Source: CAVXXB01 sp963765585
GTDB lineage: Bacteria; Calditrichota; Calditrichia; JAJRVZ01
Length of the DNA stretch: 64,000 nucleotides
Direction of reading: 5' to 3'
Assembly: GCA_963765585.1 (NCBI GenBank)
Contig: CAVXXB010000008.1
Coordinates: 1 to 64,000 of the forward strand
The notes under the pieces were generated by a model. The model did not search any database. It was not told the DNA's origin and saw only the letters and a program-made list of their open reading frames with translations. The position numbers and the translations under genes were made by a program. Below, piece after piece: positions 9,392 through 18,626 of this stretch (positions are counted from its first letter, which is position 1; every line of letters begins with the position of its first letter).

Positions 9392-9991
9392 GCAAAGAAT
9401 TTGAAAAAATGACACTATTCGGTGCATATGTGTCAAAAAATTATGCACAGGATATGTTAAAAGTGTTATATACCTATCAGGATGTATCCGCCTCCGAGGC
9501 GGCATCGCGTCTGGGCCTACATATCAATACTGTCCAGGAATTTTTGGAGGCCATGCATAAATCGGATATCGTTACAAAGAAAGAAGTGTTTGAGAAAAAA
9601 CGACCCTATTTCCGGTATAAATTGAATTCGACCAAAATAAAACTAGAAGTCAATCTTGACAGTCTGTTTCAGGAAGTGGTAAGTACTGATTCCACTGAAA
9701 TGAGAATCAGAGAAAAAGCGAATTCCCCAGCCACATTTACACGGTCCAGAAATAGTCTTTACTTTAGTAATGTGGTTATTATAACCGGTACCGGAAGGGA
9801 GAAAAAAGAGAACCGGATCAACCTGACCAGCTCCCAAGGTATCTTTTTGTACAATCTTCCTTTCCCGGATGGTCAGTTTCAGACAATAACGCGAAATCAT
9901 GCATAATGCCGGTATTGATGAAAAAAGTCGGCCGGAAATAAGCGATATTGTCAATTTGCTGATTGAACATAAGGTGATTGAAAAATTCTGA
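9388..9991 (+). CDS. Winged-helix regulator-like protein, likely frameshifted near its end
   Basis: The 172-residue frame 9388..9906 begins with DMLKVLYTYQDVSASEAASR, LGLHINTVQEFLEAMHKSD and ends in a YFRYKL wing, the pattern of MarR/ArsR-like winged helices (residues ~20-85). The C-terminal half is unrecognised. A +1 frame continues from 9899 as MHNAGIDEKSRPEISDIVNL and LIEHKVIEKF to a TGA at 9991. That segment fits the end of such a protein better than the ITRNHA stop, so I propose one gene of about 200 residues with a frameshift near 9895. It overlaps the upstream membrane-protein gene by 4 bp. The regulated target is unknown. Confidence 0.6.
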
Positions 9992-10132
9992 TATGGAAAA
10001 ACACTAAAATACTGGTAGATATGGGCGTTCTTTTTGTATATTAGACCGAATTGTTAGCGTAAGCGATCGGATTCTTGTCTGACTAATATAAATCATTCGA
10101 ATAACTATGTATACTTGTTGGATGGAGTCAAT

Positions 10133-12207
10133 ATGACCTTATCTATTGCGAATAAAACTATTTTTATTGTTTCTGTTTTTTCTGGACTAGGCTGGCAGAT
10201 GCTGATATTTATGATAGTGGCGGACCAATTATGCCCGAGCAGGCGGCATATGATGTCAGCTACTATGATTTATCTGTACGCGTTAATCCGGGTGACAGCA
10301 CCATTGTGGGAGCGGTTCTGGTAAATGTGGTTGTTGTACAACCCATGGAGTATTTTGTGTTAGATCTGGATACCCTGCTGGACATTCATCAAATCAAACA
10401 AATGTTTAATGAGGACACTGAAATTATCCGCAAATTCTCACGTGATACAGGCAAAGTGTGGATATCCCTCGAAAGAACATATCAACCGGGAGAACAAGTT
10501 TCAATGTGGATTTCTTACTCCGGTAAGCCGCGTGTGGCACCTGCGCCGCCATGGCAGGGTGGATTTACCTGGAAACAGACTCAGGACGGTTCGCCCTGGA
10601 TAGCCACTTCATGCCAGGGTGAGGGTTCAGACATCTGGTGGCCCTCAAAAGACCATGTTTCTGACGAACCGGATTCCATGCATATCCGGGTAAGAGTACC
10701 GGATCCTCTCATCTGCGCTACCAATGGAAAACTATTATCAGTTGAAAATCACGATGATGACACATCCACATTCCACTGGTTTGTATCCACAACCATAAAT
10801 ATCTATAACGTTGCACTCAATATTGCCCCCTATAAAGTTATCGAAGAAGATTACCGGAGTGTGTCGGGTGACATGATTCCCGTAAAATTCTGGGTCTTAC
10901 CGGAAGATTTTGAAGAAGGTAAGGCGTTTATGCCGCAAATTATTGACCATCTGCGTTTTCATGAAGAATTACTGGGACCGTACCCGTTCCGTGCGGATAA
11001 ATATGGGGTGGCTCAGACACCGCATCTGGGGATGGAACATCAAACCATTATTGCCTATGGCGCCAATTTTAATAATGCGGCAATGACGGGCTACGACTGG
11101 GGATTTGACGCCCTGCATCACCATGAATTATCACACGAGTGGTGGGGAAATCTGGTTACCAATATCGACTGGAAAGATATGTGGATTCATGAAGGATTCG
11201 GAACATATATGCAGGCGTTATATATTGAAAAGATCCATGATATGGATCAGTATTTTAAAATGATGCAAACCATCCGTAAATTTAATGATACATATGAAAT
11301 TGCCCCTTATGCCTCCACAAGCAGCAGCGAAATAGGCAGGGCGCCTATTTATGCAAAAGGTGCCTGGGTATTGCACATGTTACGTTATATCATCGGTGAT
11401 AAAGCGCTTTATACGGTCCTGCGTCGCATGGCCTATCCTGATCCGCAAATGGAAAAAATTACCGATGGCAGCCAGACCCGGTTTGCCTCAACGCAGGATT
11501 TTATTTCCCTTTCGGAACAAATATCGGGATTGGAACTGGATTGGTTTTTTAAAGTCTATGCTCGCCAGCCAAAGCTGCCGGTTTTATCTGCCCGGTTGGA
11601 AAATGATAAATTATACCTCACCTGGAAATCACCGGTTGATGAAGAGTTCCCAATGCCGGTAGATGTGAAACTGGCCGCTGAGACTGTCCGGGTTAATTTT
11701 ACTAAAAATAGTGCTTCTCTGACTATTCCTGAATCTGTCAAACCCGAAATAGATCCCAAAGGCTGGGTTCTGTTTAAAACTCAGGTTATGGATGAGGCAA
11801 AAGATCTTTTATTAAAAGCTGATTATGATAAGGCCAGAACTGATTGTCAATCAGCAATGCTATTTAAATTTGAGACAGAATCAGCCAAAAAATTTCTCGA
11901 ACATATCGATTACATGACCGGTGAACCCAAGCCGGATTCCCAGGCATTTTCCAAATTTGCCGGTCAATATAAAATGTCCCAAAGATTCACAATCAATGTT
12001 GAATTTGATGACGACATGTTATTCCTGGGAGCCTGGCGGCGCGACACAAAACGCCGGCTCTTACCAATATCGGACGATCAATTCATCACAACCGATGCCG
12101 ACCGGATTTATAGTTTTATTAAAAATGATAGTGGAGAAATTTCTGAATTAAAGATTGTATCGGGAGATTCCGGCAGAGAATATAGCGCAAAGAGGATTGA
12201 GGAGTGA
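10133..12207 (+). CDS. M1-family metallopeptidase, start separated by a T-run frameshift
   Basis: The main frame from 10231 encodes an M1 zinc aminopeptidase. It has the exopeptidase-type motif GMEHQ (268-271 region, in place of GAMEN), and HELSH at 298-302 with Glu321 completing HExxH-x18-E. An N-terminal beta-domain precedes these and a 200-residue C-terminal extension follows. The frame has no proper start. The ATG at 10133, with a GGAG site, opens MTLSIANKTIFIVSVF. Restoring one T in the T6 run at 10176..10181 joins it to FWTRLADADIYDSGGPIMPE, giving a plausible signal peptide cleaved after LADA. The enzyme is probably periplasmic. A heptamer array starts 4 bp after its stop. Confidence 0.82.
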
Positions 12208-12210
12208 AAT

Positions 12211-12329
12211 ACTCGGTTCTGGGCTCTCGGTACTCGGCCCTCGGCACTATAGTCTCATACCTTAGCAAACCACAGTCTTAGATCATGCGACGAGAACCGG
12301 GTTCCGAGTTCCCAGTTCCGAGAATTCTC
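12211..12329. repeat. Two short heptamer arrays
   Basis: Positions 12211..12252 read ACTCGGT, TCTGGGC, TCTCGGT, ACTCGGC, CCTCGGC, ACTATAG. Positions 12295..12329 read AACCGGG, TTCCGAG, TTCCCAG, TTCCGAG, AATTCTC. The first begins directly after the M1 peptidase stop codon. An A-rich ribosome site just before 12365 serves the next gene. Confidence 0.8.
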
Positions 12330-12364
12330 CATGATATTCATACAAATTATTTGAGGAAAGAATT

Positions 12365-13720
12365 ATGAAAAAATGGCTTAAATGGACGTTGGGAATTATT
12401 GCGGCTTTAATTCTAATTATTGCCGGGTTTATCATCTGGAATTGGTACTCATTTCAAATACTGGGCGGTACAGAAGATATCAGCGGCACCAGTTCCGATA
12501 TCCCAAAGGCTGTTGCCGGACAATTACCAGAACTTACCTCTGGAGAGGCCGACTGGCCCTCATGGTATGGACCAGATGGTGATCATAAATCTAAGGTAAC
12601 CGGTATTAAATCAGATTGGACGGTTGGATTAACACCTGTTTGGGAAATTGATTATTTATGCCAGGGTAAGGGAAGTGCATCATGGTCGGCTCCGGTTATA
12701 AGGGGTAACCGTCTTGTTATCTGTGGACGTGATGCAGAAAATGACCTGGTATTTTGTCTTAATGCAGAAACCGGCGATTTATTATGGTCGCAGTCATACG
12801 CTGCAAAGGCAAAGAATAACCATGGATCCGGCTCAAGAGCAACACCTTTTATTGATGACGACAGAGTTTACACTTTTGGCAGGAGTGGTGATCTGGTTTG
12901 CTGGAATTTATACGATGGCGAAAAAATATGGCATAAAAATGTCATGAATGAAGGCGGTGATGAACCCATGTGGGGACATTCCTCATCTCCGCTGGTTGTC
13001 GATTCGCTGGTGTTTATCCAGGGTGGTGGCAGTATTCGAACAATTGCTTTCAACAAACTAAGCGGAGATATCGTATGGTCCAGTGGAAAAGGGATTGGCG
13101 GATATGCGGCATTGGTGCCCATGGATGTCGGTGCCACGCAACAAATTCTGGCTTTTCATGGCACCGGTTTTGCCGGTCTGGACCTGTCTACCGGAAAGCA
13201 GATATGGGATATTCCATGGCCAACTGATTATGAGGTAAATGCCACCACACCCCTTGTGATGGATGATTTTGTGTTTATTACATCCGGATACGGCACAGGG
13301 AGTCTATTGTTAAGGGTAAAAGATTCAGGGATTGATTCCTTATGGCGCAGTGAAAATTTATCTGCTCAACATTCTGATCCCTATATGATTGACAGTTATC
13401 TTTATGGTTATTCGGGTGATAGTTTTCAAAATAAGGGTGCGTTTAAATGTATTGATTTGTCCAATGGTGAAGAAAAATGGTCAACAAACGATATGGGGTG
13501 GGGCACTTGTACCTGGGTGGATGGATATTTGCTTTGTTGTGATATTAAAGGAAATATATTTCTGATGAAACCTTCACCGGATAAATTCGATTTGATTGCC
13601 CAAATTGATCAGGCGCTTGGCGATATCCGGGGGCCCGTTTGGACTATACCGGTGGTGGCTAATGGTCGATTATACCTGCGGTTTAAACAAAAACTAATAT
13701 GTTATAATTTGATGAATTAA
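12365..13720 (+). CDS. Membrane-anchored PQQ-like beta-propeller protein
   Basis: The 451-residue product has a single N-terminal anchor (WTLGIIAALILIIAGFIIWN). Repeated blades follow with the PQQ-like signature W..xxY..G...W, for example LVFCLNAETGDLLWSQSY, DLVCWNLYDGEKIWHKN, TIAFNKLSGDIVWSSG, GLDLSTGKQIWDIPW and KCIDLSNGEEKWSTND. This is the eight-bladed quinoprotein/BamB-like fold. No catalytic dehydrogenase residues are obvious, so a binding or scaffold role outside the inner membrane is more likely than alcohol dehydrogenase activity. ADWPSWYGPDGD is the usual entry segment of secreted PQQ-like proteins. It is preceded by a heptamer block and followed by a REP. Confidence 0.82.
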   Translation: MKKWLKWTLGIIAALILIIAGFIIWNWYSFQILGGTEDISGTSSDIPKAVAGQLPELTSGEADWPSWYGPDGDHKSKVTGIKSDWTVGLTPVWEIDYLCQGKGSASWSAPVIRGNRLVICGRDAENDLVFCLNAETGDLLWSQSYAAKAKNNHGSGSRATPFIDDDRVYTFGRSGDLVCWNLYDGEKIWHKNVMNEGGDEPMWGHSSSPLVVDSLVFIQGGGSIRTIAFNKLSGDIVWSSGKGIGGYAALVPMDVGATQQILAFHGTGFAGLDLSTGKQIWDIPWPTDYEVNATTPLVMDDFVFITSGYGTGSLLLRVKDSGIDSLWRSENLSAQHSDPYMIDSYLYGYSGDSFQNKGAFKCIDLSNGEEKWSTNDMGWGTCTWVDGYLLCCDIKGNIFLMKPSPDKFDLIAQIDQALGDIRGPVWTIPVVANGRLYLRFKQKLICYNLMN

Positions 13721-13803
13721 TAATATTGCATTTACGTTTTTAGACACAGACCCGAAATAAGGGGTTTTCCACTAACGATTTCTTTTTGTAAATATATCTT
13801 ATT

Positions 13804-13850
13804 GGGACACGGCCCCGAATACGGGATTTTCAACATGCCGTGTCCCTACG
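13804..13850. repeat. REP palindrome, CCCG-inner-hairpin type
   Basis: The outer arms GGGACACGGC and GCCGTGTCCC enclose an inner hairpin CCCGAATACGGG and a linker ATTTTCAACAT. This is the same module found inside the RAYT gene (16098..16144) and in the 147-bp array. A degraded relative lies at 13743..13775. Confidence 0.85.
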
Positions 13851-13863
13851 TTTTTAATATTTT

Positions 13864-13903
13864 ATCCTCTTATCCTCTTATCCTTTTATCCTGATCTCCT
13901 GTT
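13864..13903. repeat. Octamer word array
   Basis: Five 8-bp units: ATCCTCTT (x2), ATCCTTTT, ATCCTGAT, CTCCTGTT. It resembles the heptamer arrays but with a period of 8. It lies between two convergent gene ends. Confidence 0.7.
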
Positions 13904-13941
13904 AATTGATAAAATCACATCCTGTCATACAATCCCATATT

Positions 13942-15444
13942 TTAAATATCCCAGCCCTCACGATATTCATTATGCAGGTATTTATTTGCACTTACATCCG
14001 ACGTTTTGAAATTATCGGCATCCCAAAATATTTTTTCTCCAGAGTTCAGTGCCACATTGCCCAACAACAGTGTTTCGGTAACTTTTCCGGCAAATTCAAA
14101 ATTAGCGTCCGCGGGTTCACCGCCGCGAACCGCACGGACCCATTCCTCAATATGGCCAATTGATCTGGGGAGTGATTTTGGCGGCCGGGTGTATTCGCGC
14201 ATTTTTGTTTCCGGTATTAAACGCGGGCTCTGTCCCTGGAAATCACATAATATCTTACCTTTTTCGCCGACAAATAAAAGACCCTCATCCGGCCATGTTC
14301 TGCTTGTTTCCAGTTCCTTTGGCCGCTCTGGTTTTAATCCGCCATCGTACCAATTAATGTTTACCCGTGGCATGTCTTTCCTGGCCGGAAAATTATAGCG
14401 AATTAAACTTGCCTTGGGATAAGTCTCCTCATGGGTATTGATGCGGGTTGTGGTACCATCTATAATATAACTGCGGCTGCCGGATGCTTCGACGCTAACA
14501 GGCGCGTTTAATTTTAATACGCGAAAAATTGTATCGAAACTATAACAACCCATATCTCCGATCGCGCCATTACCAAAATCTTTCCACCCCCGCCAGACAA
14601 AGGGTTGATAACAACTATGGAACTCGCGTTGAGGTGCGGGTCCTAACCACAAATCCCAGTCCAGGTTGTCAGGAACGGGCATCGTATCTTCGGGTCTGTC
14701 AATGCCCTGAGGCCAAAATGGACGGCTGGACCAATTATGCACCTCACGTACATGTCCGATGGCTCCATCCCAGATCCATTCACAGAGTAAACGTGTTGAT
14801 TCGGAGGCATGACCACCGGTGGCCACCTGTGTTGCTACTTTATATGTTTTTGCGTAGCCAGCCAGTTTTCTCGCTTCTAATACCGAGTGTGTCATGGGCT
14901 TTTGACAATACACATGTTTCCCATTCTCCATGGCTACTTTTGAAATCACTGCATGTGCATGATCCGGCGTACCTATGATCACCGCATCCAGATCGGATTC
15001 GGCGCTGATTAATTCACGGAAATCGGCATAGGCGCTACAGCTATTAAAACCGGATTTTGAATTTTTATTCGAATAATATTTATCCACAATATATTTTGCA
15101 GGATCGCGTCCGGCCAGACAACCCAGCTGTTCTCCTCCCCATCCAGGTTCTGCAATAAATTCACGTACTTTCCTGCGTAACTCGCCGGGGCCCCATTCGC
15201 AATAATTGGTATCTTCTTTATTGACATCACACACGGATGTGATTTTAAAATCCGGATGTTCCAGGAATTTCATCATCACCCGGATTCCCTGGCTGCCCAC
15301 GCCTATGCAGGCCGCTCGAATCTGGTCACTGGGCGGTGTAAAACCGACTCCGCCGATAATATGTCTGGGGACAATGGTAAACGCCAATGCGGAGGAGGTG
15401 GTGGCAATAAATTTTCTGCGGTTAATTTTGTTTGGTTTATTCAA
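13942..15444 (-). CDS. Tat-exported Gfo/Idh/MocA-family oxidoreductase
   Basis: I use the TTG at 15444, which has GGGGAG 9 bp upstream and gives about 500 residues, rather than the longer frame to 15498. That start puts NRRKFIA, a twin-arginine motif, close to the N-terminus with a hydrophobic stretch after it. The NAD(P)-binding domain opens with CIGVGSQGIRVMM (GxGxxG). The family's EKP motif appears as CQKPMTHS. An ADFRELI...LDAVIIGTPDHAHA segment fits the family. Large Tat-exported members in FCB and Planctomycetes bacteria act on sugars or polyol derivatives in the periplasm; the substrate here is not determinable. It converges with the PQQ-like gene. Confidence 0.85.
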   Translation of the reverse strand: MNKPNKINRRKFIATTSSALAFTIVPRHIIGGVGFTPPSDQIRAACIGVGSQGIRVMMKFLEHPDFKITSVCDVNKEDTNYCEWGPGELRRKVREFIAEPGWGGEQLGCLAGRDPAKYIVDKYYSNKNSKSGFNSCSAYADFRELISAESDLDAVIIGTPDHAHAVISKVAMENGKHVYCQKPMTHSVLEARKLAGYAKTYKVATQVATGGHASESTRLLCEWIWDGAIGHVREVHNWSSRPFWPQGIDRPEDTMPVPDNLDWDLWLGPAPQREFHSCYQPFVWRGWKDFGNGAIGDMGCYSFDTIFRVLKLNAPVSVEASGSRSYIIDGTTTRINTHEETYPKASLIRYNFPARKDMPRVNINWYDGGLKPERPKELETSRTWPDEGLLFVGEKGKILCDFQGQSPRLIPETKMREYTRPPKSLPRSIGHIEEWVRAVRGGEPADANFEFAGKVTETLLLGNVALNSGEKIFWDADNFKTSDVSANKYLHNEYREGWDI

Positions 15445-15650
15445 TTGAAGATCTCCCCTTTGTATATCATAAGAGCTGATGATTTGATAAGGTGACAAAT
15501 ATTGAGAATATATAAAATTATTAAATTATTTTCGCTATTTTTTGTGGATATCTGCGCAAATACCATATTAAACATGTATAAATCGATATTTTAAAAACAA
15601 CGCCAATTCATATACATGGCACTATTCTGATTCGCTATCAAAATGACATT

Positions 15651-15702
15651 CGTAGGGACACGGCCGCGTAGAACGCGGTCTTCGACATGCCGTGTCCCTA
15701 CG
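15651..15702. repeat. REP palindrome, CCGCGT-inner-hairpin type
   Basis: CGTAGGGACACGGC and its complement GCCGTGTCCCTACG form the outer stem. Inside are CCGCGT-AGA-ACGCGG and TCTTCGACAT. It lies about 110 bp upstream of the RAYT gene. A near-identical copy is at 17341..17389, so the two bracket the transposase and its array. Confidence 0.88.
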
Positions 15703-15814
15703 CAAATATTTCGTGTTAAATGCTAATTTTATAGAAATATTCAATTATTATTAAAATTATTCCCAATTATCATTGTAACCAAATTTTGGTATAAATATTG
15801 TAATAATATCATTG

Positions 15815-16396
15815 ATGGGCAAAGCGTATTTTAAAAATGGTCGCATATCTAATCGACTTAAAGGCTATGATTATAGGAATGAAGGTTACTATTATGTAAC
15901 AATCTGCACCGATAGTCATCAGGAATATTTCGGAATTGTCGAAAAATCGATGGTTGTTTTAACACAAATGGGCGAAATCGCACATCAATGTTGGCTTAAT
16001 ATTCCGAGGCATTTTAAAAATGTACAAATTGATAAATTTATCATTATGCCAAATCATATTCATGGCATAATTCGAATCAAATGTCAGAATGATATATGTA
16101 GGGACACGGCCCCGAATACGGGATTTTCAACATGCCGTGTCCCATTGCCCAAGCCAAAAAATGGAAAAATAATACAAAAACCATTTAAATTTGAAAAATT
16201 TGGCAAACCTGGTTTTGGATCATTGTCCACAATAATACGTTCATACAAATCCGCCGTTACCCGGATTTGTCATCGGGATGGATTTAAATATTTTGCATGG
16301 CAAAAAAATTATTATGACCATATTCTTCGTTCAAAAAATGAACTCATTGCCATCCGGAAATATATTAAAAATAATCCACATCAGTGGCATAACTAA
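15815..16396 (+). CDS. REP-associated tyrosine transposase (RAYT, Y1_Tnp family)
   Basis: The 193-residue product starts MGKAYFKNGRISNRLKGYDY and has GYYYVTICT. The HUH metal motif is MPNHIHGII. After GSLSTIIRSYKSAVTR comes the catalytic tyrosine region KNYYDHIL, and then IRKYIKNNPHQW. This is the complete layout of single-domain IS200-like RAYT enzymes, which nick single-stranded REP hairpins. The TTG at 15812 could also start it, but ATG at 15815 follows directly. Between the HUH motif and GSLSTII, residues CRDTAPNTGFSTCRVP are encoded by a REP copy lying in frame in the gene. REPs of the same family flank it on both sides. Confidence 0.9.
   Translation: MGKAYFKNGRISNRLKGYDYRNEGYYYVTICTDSHQEYFGIVEKSMVVLTQMGEIAHQCWLNIPRHFKNVQIDKFIIMPNHIHGIIRIKCQNDICRDTAPNTGFSTCRVPLPKPKNGKIIQKPFKFEKFGKPGFGSLSTIIRSYKSAVTRICHRDGFKYFAWQKNYYDHILRSKNELIAIRKYIKNNPHQWHN
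16098..16144. repeat. REP palindrome embedded in the RAYT coding sequence
   Basis: GTAGGGACACGGC..CCCGAATACGGG..GCCGTGTCCC is nearly the same sequence as the intergenic REP at 13804..13850, but it lies within the transposase gene and preserves its frame. The segment falls between the HUH motif and the tyrosine helix, where a linker can tolerate extra residues. Confidence 0.88.
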
Positions 16397-16472
16397 ACAT
16401 ATATTTCATCCCATATATTGATATAAATTTCTTTATAAGAGTCGAATTATGTATTGACATGGAATTAGAATG

Positions 16473-16499
16473 CGTAGGGACACGGCATGCCGTGTCCCA
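16473..16499. repeat. Minimal REP palindrome
   Basis: CGTAGGGACACGGC is joined directly to ATGCCGTGTCCC, leaving the outer stem without the inner hairpin. It sits 77 bp after the RAYT stop codon and directly before the 147-bp tandem array. Confidence 0.85.
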
Positions 16500-16507
16500 T
16501 CATTTAT

Positions 16508-17241
16508 ATGATAATTACGCATTATATAATATTTCAAAATTTAGTATTGTAAGATCCATTTATTATTGTTTTGTATAATTAGATTTATCAGCACAATCAT
16601 TGGGTCACGGCCCCGAATACGGGATTTTCAACATGCCGTGTTTTATCATTTATATGATAATTACGCATTATTATATTATTTCAAAATTTAATATTGTAAG
16701 ATCCATTTATTATTGTTTTGTATAATTAGATTTATCAGCACAATCATTGGGTCACGGCCCCGAATACGGGATTTTCAACATGCCGTGTCCCATCATTTAT
16801 ATGATAATTACGCATTATTATATTATTTCAAAATTTAATATTGTAAGATCCATTTATTATTGTTTTGTATAATTAGATTTATCAGCACAATCATTGGGTC
16901 ACGGCCCCGAATACGGGATTTTCAACATGCCGTGTTTTATCAAATATATGATAATTACGCATTATTATAATATTTCAAAATTTAGTATTGTAAGATCTTT
17001 TTATTATTGTTTTGTATAATTAGATTTATCAGCACAATCATTGGGTCACGGCCCCGAATACGGGATTTTCAACATGCCGTGTCCCATCAAATATATGATA
17101 ATTACGCATTATTATATTATTTCAAAATTTAATATTGTAAGATCCATTTATTATTGTTTTGTATAATTAGATTTATCAGCACAATCATTGGGTCACGGCC
17201 CCGAATACGGGATTTTCAATATGCCGTGTCCCATTAAAAAT
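16508..17241. repeat. Five-unit tandem array of 147-bp repeats, each carrying a REP
   Basis: Successive units start at 16508, 16654, 16801, 16948 and 17095 (periods 146, 147, 147, 147). The sixth start, at 17242, has decayed. Each unit is an AT-rich segment (ATGATAATTACGC ... ATTAGATTTATCAGCAC) followed by the REP core GTCACGGC..CCCGAATACGGG..GCCGTGT. Units differ by only a few substitutions, such as TCCC versus TTTT at the REP end and ATCC versus TCTT in the middle. They are contiguous with no unique spacers, so this is not a CRISPR array. It looks like recent expansion of one REP plus its flank. Confidence 0.92.
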
Positions 17242-17340
17242 GTGATAATTGCGTAAGATTATTATGTATTATGTAAATTAATACAACAATTTATATAATA
17301 ATTTTGGTATTCAGATAAATGGATTTGCTATTTGGTTCAT

Positions 17341-17389
17341 TAGGACACGGCCGCGTAGAACGCGGTCTTCGACATGCCGTGTCCCTACG
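17341..17389. repeat. REP palindrome, CCGCGT-inner-hairpin type
   Basis: GGACACGGC-CGCGTAGAACGCGG-TCTTCGACAT-GCCGTGTCCCTACG is the same subtype as the copy at 15651..15702. It marks the right end of the RAYT/REP cluster. Nothing else is recognisable between 17242 and 17437. Confidence 0.88.
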
Positions 17390-17437
17390 CACACTAAATA
17401 TTGGGGAGATCTTCTTTTGTGCAAATGGATATAAATA

Positions 17438-18286
17438 TTATGTATTTGTATCCGGAAAATCCTGTGATGGTTGGCTTGGTTTTTTTATTTCCTGGTGAAT
17501 GTCTGAGTCGTAGGGTTTTCTGCCGGGGGGTATGATTGTTTTGGGGAGAATCACTTCATGGGGACCGATTGCCGCGCCTTCACCAATTTCCACATTTCCC
17601 ATGATTGTGGCTTTTAATCCGATCGTAGCTCTGCTTTTTATTTTGACTTTATCAACAATCAGAAATCCTTTCGATGCATAGTGACCTATTATGTGAACCG
17701 ATCCACCGATGGTCACATGGTCACCAATCTCAATCATAGCCGGATCAGAAATGTTTGTTGTATTTATATGTGCCCCTTTGCCGATTTTCATTCCCATCAT
17801 ACGATAGAATAGCATGTTTAATGGAGTGGGGGTAATAAATTCGAGAAAGGTATATCTGACAATATAGGTAAAGGCATTATGAAAATACCAGGGTATAGAT
17901 TCCAATGAATAATATGAGCTGCGGAATGGCTTTAAACGAAATGGCATGAGAAAGTTTATTAATGGCATCACAAATATTAATGAAAAGCCATATATAAAGT
18001 AAGCAAGAACGATTGCACATGACAGGCATAAATAATGCAATGGCTGGCTAAGATCAACAGTTATTGAATAAATGTAATTTACAAAATATACACCGGGAAA
18101 TAGTGAAATTCCCATACCCAAAATTCCAATCAGATAAAGCGGAATCATCGCGATCAAATAGCTGGCAAGACGAAATTTCCGAAGTATGGTTTCCAGTATC
18201 CCACCCAAGCCGCCTCTATCTGATGTCTTGGCATCAATGTCTACTTTTTTTGAAGTCTGATTTTTTTTCTCATTACTATCATTCAT
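17438..18286 (-). CDS. Membrane-anchored hexapeptide-repeat (LbH) acyltransferase-like protein
   Basis: This 282-residue product has three or four hydrophobic helices in its first half (YLIAMIPLYLIGILGMGISL; HYLCLSCAIVLAYFIYGFSL; IFVMPLINFLMPF). A left-handed beta-helix follows in residues ~165-255, with hexapeptide steps such as IGKGAHINTTNISD, IEIGDHVTIGG, VKIKSRATIGLKATI and VEIGEGAAIG. Such domains are found in acetyl/acyltransferases that modify surface polysaccharides. No dedicated active-site His is certain here. It is monocistronic, with a weak ribosome site before the ATG at 18286. Acceptor and donor are unknown. Confidence 0.75.
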   Translation of the reverse strand: MNDSNEKKNQTSKKVDIDAKTSDRGGLGGILETILRKFRLASYLIAMIPLYLIGILGMGISLFPGVYFVNYIYSITVDLSQPLHYLCLSCAIVLAYFIYGFSLIFVMPLINFLMPFRLKPFRSSYYSLESIPWYFHNAFTYIVRYTFLEFITPTPLNMLFYRMMGMKIGKGAHINTTNISDPAMIEIGDHVTIGGSVHIIGHYASKGFLIVDKVKIKSRATIGLKATIMGNVEIGEGAAIGPHEVILPKTIIPPGRKPYDSDIHQEIKKPSQPSQDFPDTNT

Positions 18287-18626
18287 AATAATTTCCCAAT
18301 CACTAATTCCAAATTCCTAATTACAATTACTATTTTCCTGTGTATCGGAGAGAGATGATCTAATTGTCAAGATTGTGATAGATATTTGTTACGTTAAAAG
18401 GCTTTGTCAATATACAATATTCCACCTATTGAGAACAATTTCATTTTTTCAACATGCAAAATAACTGAATGTGTGATCTGTCACTAATCAGGTCTTTTTT
18501 TTTAATTATATTTGAGTAAATTAAAAATCTTCTTCCCGGGGTAGGGTGGAATCAATATTAAAACAGTAAGATTAATACATTCTGTGCCTATTGTATGGTT
18601 AACAGAAGTGATAAGGAAAATTTAAA
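18287..18626. other. Intergenic promoter region between divergent genes
   Basis: It contains a short heptamer stretch at about 18299..18325 (CACTAAT, TCCAAAT, TCCTAAT). The rest is AT-rich, and no further gene is seen. AAGGA at about 18613 serves the TTG start at 18627. Confidence 0.5.

Noticed and set aside
16508..17241. Possible CRISPR array
   Set aside because: Units are 147 bp, contiguous and nearly identical over their full length, with no unique spacers and no cas genes.
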